Shown: positions 47,901-61,500 of the stretch, in pieces
How the letters are laid out: each line of letters opens with the position of its first letter
Numbering within the stretch: the first letter of the stretch is position 1
Assembly (NCBI RefSeq): GCF_032854445.1
Contig: NC_088300.1
Span: 54,348,984-54,412,983 of the forward strand
Direction: 5' to 3'
From: Liolophura sinensis
Lineage: Eukaryota > Mollusca > Polyplacophora > Chitonida > Chitonidae
DNA length: 64,000 nucleotides
Made by a program: the position numbers and the translations under genes
The notes under the pieces: generated by a model
What the model saw: only the letters and a program-made list of their open reading frames with translations
What the model was told of the DNA's origin: nothing
Databases searched by the model: none

Positions 47901-48790
47901 CTCAGAATTCAGGAAATTGGGTACAGTTCATCTTCATGTTAGAACATCAAAAAGTATGTTAACTGAAGTAGGATTAAGTATTTTGTAAATTGCATGTTGG
48001 CCTGAAAATCTTACCCTTGTACCTGGACTTACCATTCAAACATGTATTCAATCTTGAATGTGGAGTTCTGCATTGTCCCTGACAAAATGTGATAATAAAG
48101 CTGGTACATGTATGTTACTTTGTGTTCTGAAAGCTGTTGTCACTGTGAATGACAATGTACTGTTGTTTACCTCAGCTCCTGCCCAGACTGTTTTGACTAC
48201 TGCACCTGCCACTATGCCAGAACAACCACCCAATAACATCCTATTCCTGACCAACTTGCCAGAGGAAACCAACGAAATGATGTTATCTATGTTGTTTAAC
48301 CAGTAAGTAGTAGACTTGTATGAAAGTGATGTCAGCAGTCTTTAAATGCATTTAATTTTAAACATTTTAAGGGGCCCTGTCTGATGTACTTGGCATGGTG
48401 TTCAAGACAGGCAGCATTATGATTATATTACGGCCGGCCTGCTACAAATGGACAACTCAGTGGGTTAACGGTAGAATTAATGTTACAATTGCACCCCCAA
48501 GGAAATGAACAAAAAGGAACCCTGTATGATTAATGCGGTTTAATTGTCACAGTTGCAGGTATTTTTGTATTTCTTTATTAAACATCTTTCATATTTATAT
48601 CCTTCTTAATTTTTGCTTGCCTACTTACAGGTTCCCGGGATTCAAGGAGGTCAGATTGGTTCCTGGTCGACACGATATCGCTTTTGTTGAGTTCGAAAAT
48701 GAAATACAGTCTGGAGCAGCCAAGGACACATTACAGGGATTTAAAATTACACCTAGCAATGCCATGAAAATATCGTTTGCTAAGAAATAA
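44909..48790 (+). CDS. SNRPA: U1A/U2B''/SNF-type U1/U2 snRNP protein, complete, six coding exons
   Basis: Exons: 44909-44972, 45258-45430, 46928-47055, 47435-47511, 48176-48302, 48631-48790 (TAA). Total 729 nt, 242 codons plus stop (human U1A 282, U2B'' 225, fly SNF 216). The start has a strong CACCATGG context. RRM1 has RNP2 IYINNL and RNP1 RGQAFVVF, with the [20 protein letters not shown] loop that binds U1 and/or U2 snRNA stem-loops; it is followed by [10 protein letters not shown] and a Lys-rich linker ([20 protein letters not shown]), then eight alanines and a Gln/Pro stretch. RRM2 starts [20 protein letters not shown] and ends MKISFAKK at the C-terminus. It acts in the nucleus as part of the spliceosomal U1 and U2 particles. 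Many invertebrates have one gene doing both jobs; sequence alone does not say whether a second paralogue exists elsewhere. Confidence 0.96.
45560..46025 (+). repeat. SINE family B interrupted by a truncated SINE family A
   Basis: The family B body (GTTTAGAGCAAGGAAACAGA to CTTCGGCATAATACTTCAGT) breaks off at 45790 and resumes at 45911 with ACACATTATATGTAAACACA and TGACTCCTCGTC. Between them lies a 5'-truncated family A copy (CAGCAACCTGTGAATGG to CACCAATCAAATAGATAAAT). AAGAAGA flanks the insert (45785-45791 and 45905-45911). Lies in SNF intron 2; the inserted A copy is in sense orientation. Confidence 0.85.
46178..46403 (+). repeat. SINE family A with 13-bp target-site duplication and deleted tail
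   Basis: It begins GGGGCCTCCGTGGCTCAGTC with a clear A box, and GTGAGTTCAAGACC serves as the B box. The body is close to consensus, but after CCTGGCCGCC the roughly 40-bp conserved tail is missing and AATCAAA leads into a run of about 17 A. TCCCATGTTCATG occurs at 46165-46177 and again at 46404-46416, a perfect duplication of the insertion site. It lies in SNF intron 2, sense orientation, and is probably the youngest SINE here. Confidence 0.95.
46590..46835 (+). repeat. SINE-like element with a different head
   Basis: GATCAGATGGTTAAAGCTGG (A-box-like) and GAGGTTGGGTGCTTGAATCC (B-box-like) are followed by TTTGCTCCACCCTTAAACC and AAGTTCTTGAGCACTGTG, a diverged form of the family A tail. Ends at CAGTCAGTTAATC. 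A tRNA-derived relative sharing its 3' part with family A. Confidence 0.6.
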
Positions 48791-49069
48791 AGTTTTAAGA
48801 TTATCTCATCACTGTGGTTCCTCAGATGTGCCACATCCTGTTCAAAATTAATTTTCACATGACTGATCTGAAGGCATAGTTGACATTTTCACTGGTAACT
48901 GTCATGTAAAAAACACATCTGTTTTGATAACGTGAATAATTTTATGTCAGGCTTCTAAATTGGTTTTGCCGGTTCCATTTTCAGAAACCAAACTTGTCTC
49001 TCTGGTCTCTTGGAATTTGTTCATCTGGACTTAAATTAAAAACCGGCATTGCATTTAGCTGGTTAACGA

Positions 49070-49910
49070 CAGACAGGTTTGATACTGGTTACCCAGCATT
49101 GCACATTGCTGTGTTGATCAGAAAAGTTTTTATACTGGTCACCCAGCATTGCACATTGCTGTGTTGATCAGAAAAGTTTTTATACTGGTCACCCAGCATT
49201 GCACATTGCTGTGTTGATCAGAAAAGTTTTGATACTGGTTACCCAGCATTGCACATTGCTGTGTTGATCAGAAAAGTTTTGATACTGGTCACCCAGCATT
49301 GCACATTGCTGTGTTGATCGGTGAAGTTTTGATACTGGTCACCCAGCATTGCACATTGTTGTGTTGATCAGAAAAGTTTTTGTACTGGTCATCCAGTATT
49401 GCACATTGCTGTGTTGATTAGAAAAGTTTTGATACTGGTTACCCAGCATTGCACATTGCTGTGTTGATCAGAAAAGTTTTGATGCTGGTTACCTAGCATT
49501 GCACATTGTGTTGATCAGAAAAGTTTTGATACTGGTCACCCAGCATTGCACATTGCTGTGTTGATCAGTGAAGTTTTGATACTGGTCACCCAGCATTGCA
49601 CATTGTGTTGATCAGAAAAGTTTTTGTACTGGTTACTCAGCATTGCACATTGCTGTGATAACCAGAACATACTAATCAGTATTAGTGGTTGTCCAGCATT
49701 GCACTTTGCTGTGATAATCAGTATTATTGGTTGTCCAGCATTGCACATTGCTGTGATAATCAGTATTAGTGGTTGTCCAGCATTGCACATTGCTGTGATA
49801 ATCCGTACAGGTTTTAATGACTGGTCAGGCAGCATGGCAAAAAGCTGTGGTAATTACAACAGCTTTCCGAAATTGACCATCTTGCATTGCACATTGTTGA
49901 TAACCATGTC
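49070..49910. repeat. Minisatellite, 50-bp unit
   Basis: About 16 copies of TACTGGTCACCCAGCATTGC followed by ACATTGCTGTGTTGATCAGA and AAAGTTTTGA. Period 50 is exact between copies at 49081, 49131 and 49181; the later copies lose or gain a few bases, and after 49,640 they shift to a shorter TGTGATAATCAG form. It starts 280 bp after the SNF stop codon and may lie in its 3' UTR. Confidence 0.92.
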
Positions 49911-50704
49911 AGTGGTTTAAATTCAGTCTGGGCACCCTTGTGCCAAGTGAGATTTGTAATGTTTGATACTTGTCTTTTGATACCTGATGTTAATTCAGGT
50001 TTCAAGAACTTGTTACTACAAATGTCATCTTTGTTGTTAGTTAAAAACTGAGAAGTGATATGCATGTAGTAGTTATTTGACTGTTTATTAACTGCTATGA
50101 ACAGATCTGGCATGTCTCTAATTTTCACCTGCTCTGCCAGTTGTATCTGAGTGTTGCCTATCAACGATTTCTGGGCCTTTGCTTGTCAACAGTCAGCCTG
50201 GTCATGTGGTATGCTTGAGTAGACTTTGCGGACAAAGTTGGCAACACTCGACTGATCACCAAACTCATCATTGCCAGTGTATAAATTGAATTTGGGCACC
50301 CTGAAGACTGCTAACATAACAAAGTGCTTGTTTGTGCACTTCAAAACACTACGTGAAATGAAAGGCCATTGCAGATGAATCTTCTGACATACTTTGTTTT
50401 ATTTTGTATTTTTGTGCAAGGTAGGTGTGCATGTCCTGATAAAGTAGTTTGTTTTGTCATTCACATTTTTTTTTTTACCACATTCCTGTACATTGTCATT
50501 TTCACACGTAATTAAATGCCATAATTAAAAGATGAGTGTTTGTGTTTAAATGTTTAATAATCATTCTTATTCTCTTCTGATTCTTATTCGTTTCACTCCT
50601 TAAATCTGCCTTGTTTGTAAAAACAGTGTAAGGTAAAGTGTTAGGGGTTTTCACACTAACTTCACGCACTGAGAGCAGTGTTGATTGGTCATCTATGCAA
50701 CCAA

Positions 50705-50845
50705 ATATATTTATTTGATTCATGTTTTACACTGTACTCAAGATGATTTCACTTATATGACGGCGGCCAACATTACAGTGGGAGGAAACCGGACAGAGCC
50801 CGGGGAAACCCACGACCATCTGCATGTTGCTGGAGACCAGATATA
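50705..50845 (-). repeat. Truncated SINE family A, reverse orientation
   Basis: ACACTGTACTCAAGATGATT, CGGCGGCCAACATTACAGTG and AACCCACGACCATCTGCATG match the family A tail and body; the head is missing. Confidence 0.82.
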
Positions 50846-52249
50846 ATGTACAGTAATTCTTCCACCTTTCACATGTTCACATGTTCATGACATGCTTATT
50901 CAAGTATATTCTAAAGGCATTCTGTGTAGACTGATAAAATTATACTTCTGTGTAGCCCTGAAATTGAGCAATCCAACCAATGTGGTTTTGTCTCCATTCA
51001 CATTAAAATGTGCATAAATTGCACTGAAAGTTCTTCTTTGCGAAGGGGTTGAGGAATAGAGGTATTGGCAAAAGCCACCCAGTGGATTTCCAGCACAAAG
51101 CACAGTATGAATAATCAGCACTCCAGTCATTCCCTTGTATAACGAAATGTAGAAACCTCACCAATCGTATTTGATTTAAATTAAAACACAAGCAGCTGGT
51201 TGGGATACAAGAAGAGGTTGAGACTGGTCAGGCACTTGACAAAGGGCAAATCCCAAATTTCTTGGCAAGCTTGTTCATGTCCTGGAGCCAGTTCCTTAAA
51301 GCGTAAAAGTAGATTGAACACGAGGTAATATGTCTGGAATTTGTTCCGTGCACGTTCTGTATGTTTGTGTAATTGAATATTTCACATTCAACATGGTCAA
51401 GATAATGGGTGGTGAAAACTTGGGAAGGTACTAAACAAAACCTGACAATGCCACGTCTAAATTAGAGCTGGGTTTAAACAGCCAGTATGGGCCTGGCCCA
51501 GCATAATAAAGCGACTTGAGACTGTCAAAATTTCAAATCATTTTAAAATTATTTCTGATGTGACGAAAATGTCAAAATATTTCTTGACATTGTAAATTTT
51601 AGTTATGTTATTGTACAACAAATTTCAGCTGAAATAATGGAAAGGAACATAACAAATTTAATAATTAAAATTTTGACTTAAGTCTTAGAATGCTTCATGA
51701 TTCTCTGGTCAGGGCACTGGCCAGAAATGTGAAAGAGGGTGTCCAAACCCTCTAACCCTTTTTAAGGTCACTTTGTTATTGCCTGGTGTCCACATTTCTT
51801 TTTCTTCTATCTCTTCCTTGTTAAAAGTGCTGAAAACAATGTGTGCAAATAGCACTAGTTTTCTGTTTCACCTGTCCACTTGGCGGGTAGTTGGCAAACC
51901 CTTTGGTAAGGGCCCAAGTTGCTGTTCAGCCTTTGCGTACGAGTCCCATACTTAAGTATGAACGACTTAGACTGGTTTCCTCAATGCATTCCCAAACCAA
52001 TTCTGTAAGCCGAAAGCACTACATGTACATTTACCAGTACCAAGAATACTGGGCGAATTTTCACACAAGTAAATAATTTCTTTTAAAGCTCCATCATAAC
52101 TTAAAGGTCATAAGAAATCCGATTTACCTATGTGTTGTGAAAGCGGTTATAGAAGCTGTGATGATGCTGTGTGGAACCAGTTGATTAGCACGGTAAGCAT
52201 ATTTACCAACCTTCAGAAAAGAAGAGATAATTATTTGCTTAATTTTCTT

Positions 52250-52505
52250 TTTATTTTATTATTTGATTGGTGTTTCCTGCCATACTCAAGAATTTCATTT
52301 ATACAACCGTGGTGAGCATAATTTATTGTGGGAGGAAACCGGGGCTTTTTTCAGCACCATGCTTGAGAATGATACATTTACGTGATGAGTCATGCAGTTC
52401 AGTGGATGGAGGAAACAGCTGGTTTAAACCATCAACCTTTAGTCCGTTACTGACAAACTTCCCAACCGGTCAAGGCTTGCCAGGCACGCCCTTAGAACTT
52501 CAGAT
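52250..52505 (-). repeat. Truncated SINE family A next to a family C-like piece
   Basis: TTTGATTGGTGTTTCCTGCC, ACTCAAGAATTTCATTTATA and GGAGGAAACCGGGGC are family A in reverse. From about 52345 a second tail-like stretch (CATGCTTGAGAATGATACAT, then GACAAACTTCCCAACC) suggests a second, older element. Boundaries are uncertain. Confidence 0.6.
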
Positions 52506-52833
52506 TGCAACTGATCTGACATGTAATCCAACATGACCCATTTTTGTTATTCACAATTCTTGTGGTCTCCCACATGACCATCTATTAAGAACTGTTTTAA
52601 TTTGTAATTCTGTCGTTCCACTTGAAAGAGACGATTTTAACCTGATGCAAACCAAGAGTGGAATATTTAAGATTGAGTACCGAAGAAACAACATAACACT
52701 GAACTGTCCAACATCATAGATTTAATGATAATTTCCACAACGAAAAAAAAATTGAACAAGTTTTCTGTTGGTGTGTGATGTGCGGTATCAACGTATACAG
52801 TAGTATTTCATTCATGCTATGGTCGCACATTGC

Positions 52834-52839
52834 TTTATT
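52834..52839 (-). terminator. Candidate polyadenylation signal for the PUR gene
   Basis: AATAAA on the minus strand (TTTATT as printed), about 2.76 kb past the PUR stop codon. Several other AT-rich sites exist, so this is only a candidate. Confidence 0.25.
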
Positions 52840-55243
52840 GTTTGCTGGTAAGTCCGGGCCTTGGTACAAAAATAAAGCTATTACGGCCTCTATCGCATGA
52901 TTGAAAACTAGTGATGTCTAAAACAGGAGTCACACTCCCCTCAGTAACACAGCCAGGGCCGAGCAGTTCATAACTTCTTATACGGAAAACAAGGCCCAGA
53001 AAACAACAAGCAATAGGTCAGAACAGGCTTCAATCCATAACAATGGCTTGACAGGTCTTCAACAATGCTGAAGATAAGACTTTAAAAGAAACTCGGCACT
53101 ATTACCGGGACTCCAAAAGAAGAGCGCAGAGGCATTTTTAAGATCAAGGTTGTGTGCAGCCATGCAGAATTTAGCACTTACATATGTCCATAAAATACAT
53201 CATCAACATAAAATAAATCATTTGAAAGACAAAAGACAATTAAATTATATAAGAACTAACATCTGCTTTCCTTATGATGCTTCCCTTACATCATAAACAA
53301 TGGTGCCTTCATTAGAGTTAAGATAAATACTTCCCCTCATACTGGAGAAAGGCATGTGACAAAAAAACAACAAAAACAAGCCTTCAAAATGAAGCCGCAT
53401 CATCCTGTAGAATACATTAAATATATAATAACGTGAAAGTGGATCAAGACTGTGTCCACTTAACAATAATTTACCGAACTAAACAAATACCTTTGTAGAA
53501 TGGTACTGATTAGATGTTCCAATGAACAATGCTGATGGAGGGTTAAAGAGAGAACAGCTAACAGGGATCCACAGCTGTTCATATTGCGTGATAGCCCAAT
53601 TTATTTCCTTCTCCATTTTTCAGAACAACACTCTGCTTATAGCAACAATCTCTAAACATTTCAACGGCTGTCATAACAAACAAAGCATATTTACGAACAT
53701 GTACGTAACGGTACACCTGCAATGCAGTAACAAATCTATATAAATCAACAATATTGTTTTTGTAACAGTTTTTCACTTTTCTCGAATTTGGTCTGATATG
53801 CTACATCGCTGAAGCTCATATCTATCTTCACAGCTTGGCGTCGAACCTCCCTATCAATGGGTCATACGCGTAAACTTTAGAGCGTAGGGGAGCCAGAAGT
53901 TTAAAAACACCTGGGGATTAACCATGATAAAAAATATGTGCACCTAAATAGTCACCATACACTTCAAATTACACACACACTGCTTTAGCACAATAATAAC
54001 CAACAAACCCAACTCCTAGCATCTTGCGTCAGCAAAAATTCAAGAAAAACTCTGTACATTACATGCTAATACCGGTGATCGAACAATAGAATAACCAACA
54101 ACAAAAATGTCCCCCGTGCCAGAAGTTGTCTCCCCTACAATCCTACACAAACATGGTACCTCTGCCATTGACTACGTGCTCTGTACTATCGAAGCCATAA
54201 ATACATACTGTGTCTGGATATCAACACCTAATTAACAAACGTGGGACAGCCAACTGGTACCAGAACAATCACACGAGGGACGTTAACATCAGGTTTCATA
54301 TCCAACGATCAAGGGACATATTCCAAGCACAAAGAGAGAGAAAGCTGATGTGAATTCAGCACAAGGTTTTAAGCTGTCCGTCTGAATGAGCACGGTATGG
54401 AGGCTGCTTGGAGCAGAGTTTTACTGGAAGGCATGTTTCCATGCTGGGAGATTGGAGAGTGTCACTTTTCTGTTTGCAATTCTTGGTAAAAATCTACTGC
54501 ATGCAAATGACATGTTTTCCCCATCTTTGAAACAGTTCTGGCAATAAAATAGTTTAATATTTATACATATATATAAATTTATAATCTACATATTATCAAC
54601 ATTCATCACAGTTAAGTTCTATGTAATGTACCCAATGGTTGCTCATGCCACATGGCTTTTGTATGTGCCATGGGGTGTACCAGTTGGATAGGCTTAAAAC
54701 CTTGTCCCTCTTTATACGAGAACCATACTAATAATAGCCAAACAAGACACTACCACCCAAATGTGGATTCACCAATCACGGGGTAACTTTCAACAAATAG
54801 TCATCAATGAATCCTGCAGTACCTGAATCGATTTTCTAGCCTGCATTTTAGACATAGGAAATGTGCTTTTGTGATGTAACAAGTTCATGTTGCAGCTGAG
54901 TAGTTTTCATATAACACACAGCTAATGTAGAACACACCCTGACTGGATTTGGAAATGGGGACAGCGTATGGAGCAAAGGTCAAACAGTAACTTTTAAAAC
55001 CAAATCAAACAGCCCATAATAACGTAAATGAATCCCTTAACTTAAATAAAAGCAGACTGAGACTTGAACATGATATCTGATTCTGTTGTGTCCTTAATAC
55101 AGCTGTGAATGGTTGCTAGGACAATCAGAGCATGACGGCAAGACCAGCTAGTGTAAGTTACTGAGAGTGGGGGAAATGTCGGCTAATGTGTGCGTTCTGG
55201 CTGGACTGGTCAGGCCGTTAACAGGCCCATCCCCTGTCTCTAG

Positions 55244-55290
55244 CGGCCAGCCCGCCCGCCCGCCCGCCCGCCTGCCTGCCTGCCTACCTG
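55244..55290. repeat. GCCC/GCCT tetranucleotide microsatellite
   Basis: Four-base repeats change from CCCG to CCTG across the tract. It lies about 300 bp downstream of the PUR stop codon, likely in the 3' UTR. Confidence 0.88.
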
Positions 55291-55595
55291 TGGCCTGCAA
55301 ACTGCCTCCACCCATTCGGTGCACAGGCTTCTGGGCTAGACCATCCTCATATACATACAGAGCTGTACAAGCTGTCTAGTGGTTATCTTTCATGTGTAAG
55401 CAATTGACCAATATGTCACATTGTCAATTAATTTTACAGGATTTAGTCACATTTTGACAATGAAACCTCCACATACGCCAATCACCACCATGCATCCAGT
55501 TGGCAATGTTCATCTCTCCTCACCGGTTTGTGTTTGTTTTATGACAAGGCTCATGAACACGGACATCACCAAGCACATTCCCACGGTCAGGGTCT

Positions 55596-58500
55596 CTATT
55601 GGCCTCCTTCCCTCGAGCTCTGGGATTTGTCCACAAACTCAGAGACCATATCACGAAATCTGGCCCAACATCTTTCTGGAATGGTGATGGCAGTACGGTA
55701 CGAGGGTCTTACCTGTAACAAATTCACGCACTAACCCATTATGTGGCATTCCAAACTTGTACCATCGTGCCCATTATGATAATCCTCGCTGAAGGAATCC
55801 AACTCAGAGCAATTGGACAATGAATTAACAAGACCAAACATTACTTGGCTACAAAAAAACAAACAAAACAAATATGCTTTACTCGACCTAAAGTTTCGTC
55901 CATAAATAAGTTATTCATCTCGCTCAATTTGAATTTCATTGATTTTATAAAAGTGTTTTTGACTTTTTTAATGAAGGAAAGATGACATTCTCTTAAAAAT
56001 CTACACTCAGCACTAAAGTAATATTTTACGATGTTTATTTGCCTCTAAAAATGCACTTCTTCAGCTGAAATTTTAGGGCAAATACAGTAATTATCTTTGT
56101 ATTATCACTCTACCTTAGATAAACAGCACATTTGTTGCAGCTTTCAAATCATTTACCTCTGATATACGTAGAAACACTCCTCGTTGATTTGATCCGACAT
56201 CAAAAAAGAACTTCTTATTTTCTACTCTAAAATGTTGACTTCCTGGTAGTTCCCCTTGGCCCTCTGTCAAACAAAAGTCAGCCCTTGAGACATACTGTAC
56301 ACAGCAATCAGGATGGACTGAGTTGTAAAATGTAAATTCAATCAATCTTTCTTTCTGCCAAACACTGTCAAGTTCTTTATTGATGAAATCATATTACTGA
56401 CCTAAGGCAGTGCTAACAAAACCCGTTGGCTCTAAAGCTAGTGACCCCAATCCAAAGAACTAGATACACCTACTGCGCAGCATTTGCAGATACTCAGTTA
56501 CATTTCCTGTAAATCCATATATGAAGTTTCATTTTCATTTGATTTAGAAGTTGGAAGATTTAAAGATAACTAGCCAAACATTAATTATGACCACAGAATG
56601 TAGCCTAGTCAAGGACATTTGCAATGGCTAAAGGTAATCCATTATTATCTACTTTTGGCAGTCATACTGGAGTACTGAGATACTACCAACCCATGCTAAC
56701 GGGACTCCAATATGGTCGCCTGGTCATTCTTCTGCTAGGGTGATTATGACCACAGAGTAATACAGTACAGACAACTCACAAATGAAAAGTATGAAAAGTT
56801 TTATTGAAATTGGATCAGTAGATTTGGAGGCCTGGCTTTACAACTTCGACATGAGCTCTGACCTGAGAGAGTAGGTCAAAAGGTTAAAAGTACCAACCAC
56901 ACCAGTGAATCCAGGTATATGAATTTTGCTCCATAGTTTTAGACATATAATGCAAGCCAGCCAAATATAAATTGTGAACCCATGAAAGTAGGTCACCAGT
57001 CAGTAAAATGACTGCCTGAAAATGATTTCATTAGGCTTCCTTCTGCAAAAGAGACAAACTTATTCAAAAAACAATAAAAACACATGAATCAAATCTCAGG
57101 GTATTTCAGTGACTGACTTGGCTCAAAGTTGGCCTAGGAATGAAAAACTGGATGAATGGACAAAGCCCCAATTGTATGCTCCTCTAAAATTTATTCAACG
57201 AACATAAAATGTCTGTCCCAGGCTAAAGCATAAAGGTGTACAAGAGCCAATTCTCTCCCTTTAGTTCCCTTATAACCAGCTGAGAACCTGATTTTCCCAC
57301 TCACCTTGATCATCTGTGCCAAATTCATCCAGCAAGTCTGTGAGAGCATCTCTAAATTCTATCATGCCTTGTGCTGGAATAGCAATTTGACTTCGAGGAC
57401 CACCTGAGCGAAGTGTTTGTGATACCTGGCAACAGGATATAAACAGCAGTGTTACTGTGTCACTAACCCCTATGAACACAATGTGCACAGTAACATTTGT
57501 GGTACCTGCAGAGGCAAGAAGAGCACGGCCATTTCTGATATTTATTGATCAGATTGTTGTTTAACTCCATACTGTACATTTTTATTCACTTACATGATGG
57601 TGGAGGACACCAGCGAACAAAACACCAGCCATTGAGAATTTACTGACAAACTTTCCCATATATCACATTCAGATATGCATCCTATATTGGTAGAAAACAA
57701 GCTTCAATAAATGACAGTGCTAAAGACCAAATAAGCAACATCAAAGTGTCCAAATGGTGAGTCTCAAAGGTGTCTGCTGCCAGTCACATTGTTCCATTTA
57801 CCTAGCCTTAAAACCTGCATTTATAAATCCACCTTTAACATTCTTTTGAGGGTAGCGTGTCATCCAGTTCTGTTTATTAGTCACGAAAATAAATGAACTT
57901 AAAAAAAGCTAAGCAAAAGAAAAGTGAAACCACATTAAAAAGGGTGTTGTCCAATGGAATTGCATTTTACATTGTTGTATGATTTATTGTACAAGTAATG
58001 TCAACTGATTAGTTACTATGAGGTGTGAGGTCCAGGAATGTAGGACCTTAAAATGTAAATACAAACAAATGAATTAGTATTTTCAAGTCTTTTTGGATAG
58101 CAAAAATAGCATGAGCAGTTATCATGTGATAGATGGATGCAGATGGACGCAAATGCACACAACACATCCTGGTTCCTGGGCATTGAATCAACCAGTGTGT
58201 CGCAGTTGTTTGTTGTAGCCAGACCTGGGTTCCAGTGTACACGCCACTGGTTGCAGTACTGTAGAGCTCCACAAAACTTGATGTTGCCTAATATTTTGGA
58301 CCCATTGTTACTGTTGATTTCCAGATGATCTACACCTGAGAAAACTTGTTTCTTTACAATTCTGACTCTAAATACACAAAAGTTTTGGATATTAAAATAG
58401 AACAAAACAGAATTAGAAGAAATTAACACAGAAGCAAATGGGGCTACCCCAATTTGTGAATTCGTCAGTGTTGCCTGTGATATGCAAATACGCACCGATT

Positions 58501-61500
58501 CCTAAGAATCTCAATGAAACACTGCTCAAAATGTTGAGCATAGTTTGGAAGCAGTTTTGTCAGATTTGTTTATCTGATTGGTGTTTTATGCCATACTCAA
58601 AAATATTTCACTTATACAATGACAGCCAGCTTTATGGTGGGAAGGCACCAGGCAGTGGCCTGGGGTACTGATAACCATCCACAGGTTACTGGCAGACCAT
58701 CCCACGTACAGCGAAAGAGGAAGCCAGCATCAGCTGGACTAACAGTGATCGCATTGGTGAGACACCCCTGTGTCACCATAATGCCGTACATGTCCGATAA
58801 TAGCACGTATTGGACAATGGTACAGTAATAGGGACGTACAAAAAATCGTATGACAAATCTATGATTAAAGAATAACTGCTTTGTGATACTGTGCCCTGGG
58901 TCATTGCACCGTGCTGGCACACTAACCAACACGGCCACAGAGGTCCAATTTTTGTTATAAAACAAAAAACTTTAAAACAAGAATCAAATGGTACCCACCT
59001 TTAAAAATCGCCCTCTTTGATTTTCCTTGAGGTCAAGATAGTATCGCCGATTCTGTTTGACCATAATTCCAGTTTTAAGTTTTCCATCCTCTGGGAGGTT
59101 ATCTGGATTTGGGGGCCCTGTATAAGTGATAAAATATCAGACTTCATAAAGAAAACAACTAGTGGTAACACTAAATGTCCTTCTAGACGGAAAAATGATA
59201 AAGAGGAAAAAATGGTATAAAGGAAAGAACCTCACACACTTCATACTTTTGTTGTTATTTCTGCCACTAAATAGCTCTATAATGTTTGTTGCTTTGTCTT
59301 TCTGCAAGACGATCAAGTTTTTTTTTTTAATTTATTTTTCGGATTGTTGCTAAACGCCAAATTGATGACAGTTTTAAGGATGGAGGGAACCAAAGTGCCT
59401 GGGGTAAACCTCTAACTTTTGGCAACTTAATGACAAACTTTTCCACTTGTGACATGCAGATATGCACGCCATATTGGTGGAAGACAAATGGTCTTCAGTG
59501 AATGGCAGACTGTGTGATGCCTTGCTGCACGAACATGGTTGAACACTTAAGACCCCACAAGCAGTGAAAGCTTGGGGTCAAATTTTTGAAACCCTATCCT
59601 TTAACATGGGGTCTGAGTGCAAGACTATGTGAAACCCTACACTCTTGTGAATGGGATGGCTAATGGACATGCTCACAGACAATGGTGGTAAATCAATGAA
59701 CACCTCAATTAACACCTTCCCATTGGTGGATTATATTCAAACCACGGGTATTTATATTTATTTATTTATTTGATTGGTGTTTTACGCTGTACTCAAGAAT
59801 ATTTCACTTATACGACGGCGGCCAGCATTATGGTGGGAGGAAACCGGGCAGTGCCTGGGGGGAACCCACGACCATCCGCAGGTTGCTGCAAGACCTTCCC
59901 ATGTATGCAGGTATTTAAACAAAATAAATTTATGACTTCTGACAGCAGGTAGACTGAAAGAGTTAAGATTTTGTGAAGGGGATGGAAAATGAAGTATAAT
60001 ACATAAAGGTTTATCAGCACTCAGGAGTTCCACAGGAGATGACAATCATGTGATCACTGTCGACCGCTGCTGCTGTTGTCAAGCGTCATAGGACATACAC
60101 TTTATAATGTATTTTGGAATAAAATCATGTAGAGAGTATTTAGCAACTCGTATCAAACAAAGTTGTAATATAGATGCGCTTGACATTTAATTAAGACTCT
60201 TTTAAGTTTGTAAAAACATCTGGAACTAATCATCAGCTCTTGGCCTCTATAATACACCAACTTTTTACTTTGGGTTCCTGTCATGCACATACATAACGGT
60301 CAACATCATTTTTGTGCCACATTATGATATGCTCTATCGAAGATCCTCTGCATCTTGCCGGCTAGTAATAGACAGCAGATAAGGTTCCTGTGGGTCTACC
60401 CAGTGTTTAAAATATAATGTACAAAAAACACTGAATGAACAGATTGCAACCTTCAGATATGGACATGGCTACTCATAAAAACATGGCTACCATCAAAAAC
60501 ATGAGAAACATATACAGTACACCAAACTTAATATTAGGTACAAATCTTTAACATTTCTATTTTTTTTTAACAATATTTTCCCGAATTTCATCCTGTATGT
60601 CTTATATTTTTTACAAGGAAAAAAAAATAGGTCAAAAAACATTGGCTTGTTATGTTACCTACCCAGAGATGCATAGTGTTCACTAAATTCAGTCAGGTAG
60701 TCTCGAAATTCTGCCGCAGTGGACATAGCGAGAAGGAGGCGGTTCTTTCTTCCACCAGATGCAACCTACAACAACAATAAATTAAATACTCTTAACCTGA
60801 CATCTACGAAACATGTTTATTAGACGACATATTCAGCCCTTCTGTTACCATCAGCATGGTATCACATCTTACTATCTCCAAAAATGTTAACATTTCACAA
60901 TTTTCTGATTGTTGGTTTTTTAGTGCACTGGAGCTTGGAATAAATGTGACTGAGGATGGAAGGTGTGAATAGTTTTTGGCAGGGATTTTGTACTAAAGAC
61001 AGTTACAACATTTAACCCATGAGAATGTTTAGTGGTCTTGACACAAGACTATAACAGCTTTGCATATTGTCTCCAAGTGGACAAATCCTAAAATGTATTT
61101 ATGGTTTATTTGATTGGTGTCTTACGTCGTACTCAAGAATATTTCACAAATACAACGGTGACCAGCATTATGGCAGGAGGAAACCAAGCAGAGGCTGGGG
61201 AAAACCCATGACCATTCGCAAACTGCAGGCAGACCTTCCCATGAACGACCAGAGAGGATGGGCCAAATCCTAAGAATAACTTAAACCAATTAATACATGA
61301 AACTAAGGAACTGTTCACTTGAAAATCGGGTAATAGCCAAATTATATGTCAAAATGAAGTAAACTTGCATAATACCTCAGGCATGCACAGCTCATTTAGT
61401 TTCCATCTCCGTACATTCATGATAACCAGATCTGAGAGAAGTTCATAATTTTTTTTTTACTGCAATCAAAAAAACTTCTGCATTACTATTTATTTATTTA

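Larger units (their letters stand above)
49911..55595. other. Intergenic DNA between convergent SNF and PUR
   Basis: I see no coding similarity. The stretch holds SINE fragments at 50.7 and 52.25 kb. The part from about 52.8 to 55.6 kb has little repeat content and is probably the long 3' UTR of the PUR gene. Confidence 0.45.
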
